Source of the DNA: Costus lasius
Taxonomy: Eukaryota; Streptophyta; Magnoliopsida; Zingiberales; Costaceae
NCBI GenBank assembly: GCA_027563935.2
Contig: CM050449.1
Span: 43,870,507-43,934,506 of the forward strand
DNA: 64,000 nt
Direction: 5' to 3'
The translations under genes and the position numbers were made by a program. Positions within the stretch are counted from its first letter, which is position 1. Every line of letters starts with the position of its first letter. Below the pieces are notes generated by a model. It did no database searches. It was not told the DNA's origin and saw only the letters and a list, made by a program, of their open reading frames with translations. Below are positions 56,442-64,000 of this stretch, piece after piece.

Positions 56442-58446
56442 TGTAGGTACTCTGACTAAGGGCTAAGAGCCTCTTGGATCTATCCCTATAGATCCTCACG
56501 CCTAGGATATAGGCGGCCTCCCCTAAGTCTTTCATCTCAAAATACTTCCCTAACCATGTCTTCACAGCTTGAAGACTAGGGATGTCGTTTCCGATGAGTA
56601 GTATGTCATCGACATACAAGACCAGAAAAGTCACCAAGCTCCCACTGAATTTTCTGTATACACATGCGTCATCTTTGTTTTTGATAAAGCCATAGTCTCT
56701 TACAGCTTCATCAAATCGAAGATTTCAGCTTCGAGATGCTTGCTTTAATCCATAAATGGATCTCTTTAGCCTGCAGACTTTACTGGCTTCTGCAGGATGG
56801 ATGAAGCCATCTGGTTGTGTCATATACACATCCTCAGTCAGCTTTCCGTGAAGGAATGCTGTCTTTACATCCATCTGCCATATATCATAGTCATGATATG
56901 CAGCTATAGCAAGCATAATCCGAATGGATTTGATCATAGTAACTAGCGAGAATGTTTTATCATAGTCCTCCCCGTGGATTTGTTTGAATCCCTTAGCCAC
57001 TAGTCTACTTTTATAGGTAACTATGTTGTCATCCATGTCTGTCTTCCTCTTGAAGACCCATTTACACCCTATGGGTTTCACCCCATCAGGTAGCTCAACC
57101 AAATCACAGACTTGGTTAGTTGACATGGAATCCATCTCGGATCTCATGGCCTCAAGCCATCTCTCAGAGTCCGGTCCACTGACCACCTCATCATAGGTCC
57201 TGGGTTCATCTTCAATGATGAAGATACCATCGTGTTGGGTCGGTAGTGACCCATACCTCTCAGGTACACAGCGAATCCTCCCAAACCTACGCGGGGCCTG
57301 TGTCTGAGCCTCAAGTTGCCCAGCAACCGGTGTAGTTGGCTCAGGTTCCATCTCTGTGTCTTGTGGTTGCACTTGGACCTCGTCCAAGTTAAACTTCCTC
57401 CCACTAACTTCTTTCATAAGAAATTCTTTCTCTAGAAAGACAACACCCCGAGCAACAAAAACTTTGTTCTCGGTGGGAACATAGAAGTAGTAACCCTTAG
57501 TTTCCTTAGGGTACCCCACAAACACGCATTTATCAGATCTAGGTTCTAGATTGCTAGAATCCTAACGTTTGACATAAGCCTCACATCCCTAGATTCTGAT
57601 AAAAGTGAGATTAGGGCGTATCCCACTCCATACCTCGTATGGAATCTTTGAGACACTCTTAGATGGAACATTATTCAATATTAGAGAACCTGTTTCAAGT
57701 GCATACCCCCAGAATGAGGGAGGTAGAGTTGCATGACTTATCATTGACCGAACCATGTCCAACAAGGTTCGATTTCTCCGTTCAGACACACCATTCCATT
57801 GAGGTGTTCTAGGAGGAGTGAGTTGGGATAGAATCCCACACTCTTTTAGATAGTCAAGGAACTCACCGCTCAGGTACTCTCCACCACGATCTGATCGAAG
57901 AGCCTTAATGGATCTACCAAGCTGGTTCTTTACTTCTTTCTTGAACTCCTTGAATTTCTCAAAGGATTCAGATTTATGTCTCATCAAGTAGACATAACCA
58001 TACCTACTGAAATCATCAGTAAAGGTAATGAAGTAGCTGTGTCCTCCTCTGGCTTGTTTTTTGAATGGCCCACACACATCGCTATGTATGAGATCCAACA
58101 AACCTCTTGCCCTCTCACCAATTTTGGTGAAGGGTGCCTTTGTCATTTTCCCTAATAAACAAGGCTCGCATGTATCAAATTCCTCCAAGGAACTTGAATC
58201 TATCAACCCATTTGCATGGAGTTGTTGAATGCAATTCTTGTTTATATGGGCTAATCAACAATGCCTTAGGAAAGCACCAACTGAACCACTCAGTTTGGTC
58301 CTTTTATTATTTATGTTACAAATAGAGTTATCCATGTCTAATACATATAGACCATTGCACAAAGTACCCTTCCCATAGAACATATTTGCAAATGAAAAAG
58401 AACAAGAGTTCTTATTTATTTCAAACTTAAATCCATTCTTTGCCAA
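56442..58446 (-). pseudogene. Copia D integrase and RT
   Basis: 58446-58255 GAG-pre-integrase fragment; 58206-57589 integrase with CEPCLLGK, D (HSDVCGP), D (LRSDRGGEY) and E (NGVSERRN). 57525-56725 is the integrase C-terminal part and RT first half (GVKPIGCKWVFKRKTD, KSRLVAKGFKQIHG, IWQMDVKTAFLHG, KRSIYGLKQASRS). 56637-56442 has LVLYVDDILLIGND and ends at LSQSTY where E is inserted. Frame breaks occur near 58250, 57540 and 56680-56724. By sequence it is a close relative of B. Confidence 0.8.
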
Positions 58447-59580
58447 GCAAGGAATGGATACAATGTTCTTAGTAAGCGAAGGTATATAATATCAATTATC
58501 TAACTCTAACTGAAGTCCAGATGGCAGGGAGAGAGAGTCAAAATTCCTACAGCAACAACAGCAACCTGTGCCCCATTTCTAACTCGTAGGTCAATCTCTC
58601 CAGCCCGCACCGATCTACTTTTCTTGAGCCCCTGCATATTTGTACAAATATGAGCTCCACATGCGGTATCCAATACCCATGACATAGAAGTAGAAAGGTT
58701 GACCTCTATAACATAGATACCTGAGCTAGAAGCTAAGGCCAAGCCTTTCTTCTCCTCATTCTGAAGTTGCTTGCAATCCCTCCTCCAGTGGCCCTGCTCG
58801 CCACAGTGGAAGCACCTCTGGTCCTTTAACTTCTTTGCCTTTTTCTTCAGTGCCATGGTAGGACCCTTGGCACCGCCCTTGGCATGCGCCTTACCCTTTT
58901 TCTTCATCTTCTTGGCCGTAGGGACCAAAAGAACAGAATTAGGTTTGGTCTTTACCATCTCACGCTCGGCTGTCTGGAGCATATTCATCAGTTCCTCCCA
59001 TGTGCACTCAATCTGGTTCATGTTGAAATTTATGATAAACGGACTGAAGCTAGGGGGGCAGGGAATGTAGAATAAGATCCATAACCTGCTCGTTATCTAT
59101 GGCGTGTCCCAGCCTCCTGAGATGATCCACGTTCCCAATCAGCTTGAGAACATGGGGTCTCATTGGTGCACACTCAGATAACTTACACTGAAAGACTACT
59201 TTGGCGGTGTCAAATCTCTCAGTTCTAGCCTGAGCCTCAAACATCTGTTTCAAATGAGTGATCATCTGAAAAGCATTCTGCTCCTCATATTGCACCTGAA
59301 GTTCAGGTGCCATAGTGGCCAGCATGAGACATGCTACCTCCATAGAGGCATCCTGAAGCTTTCTAAAAGCATCCCTATCTGCCGCTCGGGCATTAGGTGG
59401 AGGAGGCGCAGGAAGAGCCTGCTCTAGGACATACAGCTTCTTCTCGAGCTTGAGGGTTGTCCTCAAGTTCTGATGCCAGTCCATAAAGTTGGTTCCAACT
59501 AACTTATCCTTATCAAGGAGTGATCGCAGTGTCAATCTGTTATTGTTCATTGCCATTGTTCTACAACAGTCAAGAAACAA
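58447..59580 (-). pseudogene. Copia D gag and protease
   Basis: 59556 is the likely start (MAMNNNRLTLRSLL). Gag runs to LHSLPP at 59050, where a small frameshift (after 'ccgccc', near 59050-59060) moves the frame to 59021. Then a lysine-rich stretch, zinc knuckle CFHCGEQGHWRRDC and protease active site WVLDTACGAHIC, GEIDLRV; the frame ends at 58506. Confidence 0.8.
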
Positions 59581-61186
59581 TAGATTAGTACTACTTCAAA
59601 TTATTTAAACTGGACTTGTTTTAAATGATTATGGCTCCCACTATTTTAATTGAATTGACAACCCACAAAGTCAATCGGGAAGTTTAAGACTTCCTAGTGA
59701 GATGAGATCCTTATTCCACATGAGGCTTCGCGTCCCACGAGGGTGGGATGAGATGCACAAAGCAACCCATGCTTCCTAAGGTGGGCAATCCGGCTGATTG
59801 CTCCAAGCAATTCCCCTTATCGAGATAGTCTAGACATTTCATGTTCAGCAAGGGCTAGATACAGAATGAAACCCTAACCTCTCAACGATGCCTCTAGAGT
59901 TCTACCATATGCCCAGCACATGTGGAAATCTAGTCAAGTCTATTCCTAACCGTTATGCCTAGGGCCAACGAGTTTCCTTGCGAAGGCGCGCCCGATTAAA
60001 ATAGACTGGGGAAACCATTGCCACCACGCACTTTCTAAAGATAAGTGGGTGTGTCCCACGAGGGTGGGAAACAGTTCACAACACCACTGATCGATAGCTT
60101 AGTGAGGGCTACGCGTTAGGAGGCTACTAGACTTGATATTTATTTATGAGGGTTTTTAATGTCTCATCAGTTTTATCTTATGTCTAACACATTACAGGCA
60201 TGCAGTCCTATAGTGATAACATAACGATAAAACAGGCATGCTTTAGCAGAACAGTAAAAGAATGAAGTGATCATAGCCTATTCAAGACATTGAACCAACC
60301 CACGCCACAAGGAGGTTCAACTCTTGACCTAGGATTCAAGCGCCAATACTAGACCTAGCCTAGCTGACCTCTAGCTCTATCTTCAAGGTTGGCTCTCAAA
60401 CGCTAGGGGTACACCCCAAGGTTCGGCCATTGCCATGGTCTTCCTCCAAGGAAGGTGCGCCATCTAGCAAGTCACAAGAGGGATAGCACACAATCACAAG
60501 GCTCGGCCAAACCCTAACTTGCGCCCCATGCAAGGATGCGCCACCTTTGAAGCTTGTTGCGCCACCATGCAAGGTGCGCAAACTTCATGCATGCACTATC
60601 AAGCAAGAGTGCTCCAAGCACCAATGCTTCAAGTGATGCGCGTCACCCTAATCTTCTTCTTTTTTAAAATAAAAGAAAAGCGGCACGCAGACCACACAAG
60701 AGTACATCACAGGCATGCAAAAGGGGCTTGACTCATGATCACAACATTATGCACAAGCAAGGTATCTACACATGCAGTTCTACATGCTCATGAAAAACTT
60801 AAAATCTAAAATTTTAATTTTTCATAAAACTAGTTTATTTTCCTCATTTTCTTCTCACAAATCTTTTAGTTATTCACGATTAATTTTCATGATGATTTCA
60901 AAGATCCTCTCGGCTGGTAATTTTGTCAGATCAAGAGACCCGGCCAATCCGAAGACACAAATGCCCGTCCTACTTGACAAAGCCACATGCGCCTTTGATC
61001 CTTAAATCATGCAAGAAAAATAACCCAAAAATCCAAAAGAGATTGAAAAAATGATAAAAACAAGAAACCCTAATTTTTCCTAATTAGAAAAATCATTTGC
61101 CATGTGATCATGCAATTTGCGAAAATTAAGATATGACATGTGAGCATGGAAAAGCATGAAAATACATCGTTCAAGTCTCGCAAGTC
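59581..61186 (-). other. Copia D leader
   Basis: Non-coding. 59698-60230 is the conserved leader core; two hairpins GTCCCAC-GAGG-GTGGGAT (59732-59749) and TCCCAC-GAGG-GTGGGA (60054-60069). The rest includes 'gcgccac' words as in A and B. Confidence 0.6.
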
Positions 61187-61198
61187 CCTCTAATACCA
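61187..61198 (-). other. Copia D PBS (worn)
   Basis: Minus sense TGGTATTAGAGG, two bases off the initiator-Met PBS, one base before the LTR at 61200. Confidence 0.75.
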
Positions 61199-61199
61199 C

Positions 61200-62548
61200 T
61201 GTTGGGAAACCCCGGGGATATTTTACAATTTTCAAAGTCATAATGACACAAATACAATGCACAGCGGAACTAATATCGTCGAAACGAGCCAGTCCCAAAA
61301 ACCCTGTGAAGATCACAAGCGAGGGAGTCGACACGATGAGATAGAAGATACCTTAAAGCAAGACGATGCCGATGTCGTGATAGGCGCCCAAGTGTGCGCC
61401 CTCTGCAGTCTCACACACACGGATCCCTTGAGTCCTCTTCTTCCACGCTCGGTGATAGCCTCAGGAAGAAGATCCAAGCCTTTTTGTTCACCTTCTTCAA
61501 GCCCAGTGCCACCTCCAAGTTATGTGCGCCAATGGAAGAAGTATGAAGGAGAGGGAAGCCGCCAAGCACCAAATTCCTTCCGCCAAGAGGAAAGGAAGAT
61601 CAAGGCTTGCGGCTAGGGTTTGATGGAAGAGACCACTTGTGCCTATTGCCCTTGCTCTCGCCTCTCTCTGTGTTCTCATGCCTCCAAGGAGTAGAATGCC
61701 AGAGAGGGGGCATCTAGGGCCTCTTATATAGAGCAAGGGGCGGCTAGGGTCAGGGCTAGGTGCATAATGAAGCAACTTTGGCCATCCTAACCCCATTATA
61801 CCCCTTAGGCGCCAATGGGGTTGTTATTGGGCCTCATTGAGTAATGAGCAGGCTCATACTTCATCGAACGGGTTGATTAAGCAATTGGATCCACTCCAAT
61901 GCAACCCAAATCCAAATGTGACCTAACAATGGTCAAATTTGGGTCAACCTACCAAAATGAAGCCTGGCTCCAATAACATTCTTCCATCTCATCAGGCCCA
62001 TTGGCGCTGATGAATTCTCCTAAATAGATCTGAGTCATCCAATAACGCGATCATAAGGCTTCCCGATCAATACGATAACTCAAGTATCATGGTGTGTGAC
62101 CCTGTAGGTTCCTCTAACGCTGGCAGTGCTGACCAAAGGTCATCACAAGCAGTGAGAGGCACTTAGCAGTGCATCGCTGCTACCCAGGTCATTGGAATGG
62201 ATATCGACATCGACATCCCCATCATTGCAACATTGCCTCACAGCGGGTCAGTCCAGTATATCCACCACTGATATACCTATATGTCTGCGTTAGCACCTCG
62301 TGCCTAACCAGCCCATATGCCAGTCTCACAAGTACCAGAGTTGTCCCATATCCACTCAGGTATATCGACTGGGGACAATCATTTGAGCACAAATCCAATC
62401 TATCTCAAGGGACACTATCATATAATTACATGTTCGTAGATGTAAACAAATAATGATAACGACAATGCCAGTATGATATATATAAATATCAGTATCAAGT
62501 AGCACAACAATGGACCAAAACTATGTCCTAGGGCATATACACCAACAA
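61200..62548 (-). repeat. Copia D 5' LTR
   Basis: 1349 bases from TGTTGGGAAACC to ATACACCAACA. Compared with B it lacks about 400 bases at about 62234, where 'catcattgcaacat' runs directly into 'gcctcacagcgggtc'. TATA box at 61724-61730. Confidence 0.85.
61724..61730 (-). promoter_or_regulatory. Copia D LTR TATA box
   Basis: Minus sense TATATAA in 'gctctatataagaggccc', with a GC-rich downstream start region. Equivalent in position to the B LTR TATA box. Confidence 0.6.
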
Positions 62549-62553
62549 CTCCA

Positions 62554-62760
62554 AGGTAGTATGGGTTGCGTGTATAAGAACCATGCATAGTGGACACTTG
62601 TAGTGCATGATATCCTCAAGCAGGTGAACAGGATTGAAGATTATATACACGTGAAGCTCCGTAGCCATCTAAAGAAGAAGAAGAAGAAGAAGAAGAAGAA
62701 GAAGAAGAAGAAGAAGAAGATGATGATGATGATCAAAGTGGTTAGATGAGTAGTGATTGA
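62554..62760 (+). pseudogene. Plus-strand Athila ORF1, C-terminal remnant
   Basis: 62590-62700 is similar at DNA level to the segment of Athila ORF1 encoding HHGHSMERMMATVGQVKD to DVEHLSNYMEE (complement of about 13080-13190), but on the plus strand and with stops. It directly continues the sequence left of copia D. It runs into a trinucleotide repeat. Confidence 0.5.
62671..62732 (+). repeat. (AAG)n and (ATG)n microsatellite
   Basis: About 16 AAG units followed by four GAT/ATG units, in frame with the end of the ORF1 remnant. Probably grew from lysine or glutamate codons. Confidence 0.95.
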
Positions 62761-62815
62761 CATATGTGAGTGTTTTTGTTGCGTAGTGATTGACATATGT
62801 GAGTGTTTTTGCTGC
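62750..62815 (+). repeat. 33-base tandem duplication
   Basis: Two adjacent copies of a 33-base unit starting 'gtagtgattgacatatgtg', differing at one base near the end (tgttgc against tgctgc). 33 is a multiple of three, so a frame would be kept. Confidence 0.9.
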
Positions 62816-63339
62816 TTACTTATCTGCTTTGCTATACTTTTGTTGGACTTATCTCTTTGAGCTTGTATTTGATTGCAATATAGTTGTATCACACATAAAT
62901 TCTCACTTTGATAATGACATATTTTTATGCAATTGAGTTGTAAGATATAATTGACTATAATGATAACCATTCTATGACTTTCAATTTTTCATATTGGCTT
63001 TTCATTTAATGATGATTTTTCACACTTTATCGATAGTTTATATACTGGAGGGGTTGAAGTAGAAAGATTGTCCAAGAGGAAAAATTATAGAAGATTCATC
63101 TAGGTGTAAATAAGGTACGCATATAAATATGATGAATTTTTCTATGCTAATTTGATGTTTTATATTTGAGTTTGATTTTTTCCATTGTGAACTTGACAGC
63201 AAGTAATTCCAAGGAAACTCCCAAACTATATATTTAAAAATATAAATAAAAAGATGAATTGTAATTATGGTGGTCAATTCTAGGTAACTTCGATGTCTAA
63301 TATTTATGAGTTATAATATACTAATTTCACCTTCAATTC

Positions 63340-63575
63340 AGTAACTAGGGGCATTCATCACAAATGTTACACTCCCATATCAAAAGGTTGTTGCATAACT
63401 AGTGCACTTTAAATTTGTTTGACCCTTGAGTAATCAAAGGTATTCATCACAAATGTTTGACCCTTGCATCAAAAGGTTAAAGTGTAGCTAGTTCACTTCA
63501 AACTTATCATCCACAAAGTAACTAGGGGCATTAATCACAAATCGGGACTCTACATCAAATAACTAAACATCGATT
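63340..63575 (+). repeat. Three imperfect direct repeats in the Athila 3' region
   Basis: Copies near 63343, 63433 and 63518, each with a 'ggcattcatcacaaat' core, then 'catcaaaaggtt' and 'actagtgcacttcaaa'. They lie in the untranslated region before the PPT, the same position as the direct repeats at 10048-10202 in the other Athila. Confidence 0.75.
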
Positions 63576-63796
63576 AATTAGACTATGATATAGAGTCATT
63601 TAATAAGTTGTGAATTAATGTATTATGTAAGTATTGTATTTTATCCATCTTGGATTGAAATATCTTAAGTATGATTCCTAAAGAATATCTTTCTGCTTTC
63701 AAGTTTGATTATTGAAATTTTATATGGAAAATGAAGATATTTCTTTGATGAATGGATTGTATGTTGTCATAATTTGTCATGCATAATATTGATTTA

Positions 63797-63831
63797 CTTG
63801 AGGATAGACAAAGGTTTGAGCCTTATATGTT
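63797..63831 (+). other. Athila pre-LTR segment and PPT region
   Basis: ACTTGAGGATAGACAAAGG then TTTGAGCCTTATATGT, the plus-strand counterpart of the complement of 9659-9695. This fixes the plus orientation of the element. The canonical purine tract is worn. Confidence 0.65.
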
Positions 63832-64000
63832 TGATAACTCAAAATATAACATAAATTTCTATATGATTTTAGTATCAAATTGTGTCATATTTGAACACCT
63901 TTTAATATAAATTTGGCTAATTTATGCTTATTGATGGAGAATATTACAGTTTTCTCTTGAACTTATATTTTTAGGTAAAAAGACCAAAAGTGTAGATTTT
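63832..64000 (+). repeat. Athila LTR start (runs off the window)
   Basis: Begins TGATAACTC. The end of the window ('tttttaggtaaaaagacc') matches the complement of about 12715-12740 in the older Athila LTR, at the same distance from the terminus. The remainder of the LTR and the TSD lie outside. Confidence 0.6.

Larger units (their letters stand above)
44291..62548 (-). mobile_element. Copia element D with nested Tekay and copia E
   Basis: Flanked by ACTCC (44286-44290 and 62549-62553). 5' LTR 61200-62548, PBS, leader, gag, protease, integrase and RT (59580-56442), then copia E, then a truncated Tekay element, and finally the outer 507 bases of the 3' LTR (44291-44797). The distal RT, RNase H, PPT and rest of the 3' LTR are gone, deleted together with parts of the two inserted elements. 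Confidence 0.8.

Noticed and set aside
62671..62970. Lysine- or phenylalanine-rich protein over the AAG run
   Set aside because: Low-complexity translation of a microsatellite on either strand.

Overview
The window comes from a large, repeat-rich plant nuclear genome. Evidence is one GC-rich plant-specific VQ-motif gene followed by about 60 kb of LTR retrotransposons carrying plant PBS types (initiator-Met for copia and Tekay-like elements, Asp-type for Athila-like elements). The GC-rich coding sequence beside AT-rich flanks hints at a monocot, but no species can be named. I see no rRNA, no functional tRNA gene, no CRISPR array and no prokaryotic feature.

Layout. 1-2.3 kb: a single-exon HAIKU1 (IKU1)-like VQ protein gene on the minus strand with its promoter. 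2.3-5.3 kb: AT-rich DNA with no recognisable gene. 5.3-44.0 kb: a stack of nested elements, nearly all in minus orientation, resolved mostly by target-site duplications (TSDs). From the outside in: an old Athila-like element (gag split at 5766/41316, 5' LTR at 42.2-43.98 kb); a decayed Tekay-like element (5767-41315, TSD CATGA); a copia solo LTR (7136-40876); a gag-protease-ORF1 Athila element lacking RT/RNase H/integrase (7727-39027, TSD AATTG); two copia elements inside it (A, 14220-25014, TSD CTTTC; B, 28695-36795, TSD GTTGT); and a solo LTR inside an LTR of A (16389-18059, TSD ATATA).

44.3-62.5 kb: copia element D (TSD ACTCC), itself invaded by a Tekay chromovirus and by copia element E. 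A large internal deletion fused the RNase H region of E to the RT/RNase H of the Tekay element at about 49465. 62.5-64 kb: the 3' end of a plus-strand Athila-like element (ORF1 remnant, untranslated repeats, PPT and LTR start) running off the window.

The only likely functional cellular gene is the VQ protein. Every retroelement reading frame has at least one stop, deletion or interruption, but E gag-pol, Tekay pol and Athila ORF1 remain largely open. The signals least explained by standard annotation are: arrays of a near-palindrome (TTACGGCAGTGCCGTAA) shared by the Athila LTRs and the spacer before ORF1; a pair of conserved hairpins in the leaders of several distinct copia elements; an older PBS apparently captured inside the Athila LTR; and the copia-Tekay deletion junction. 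All similarity statements are by-eye comparisons within this window or against recalled family features; no database search was run.
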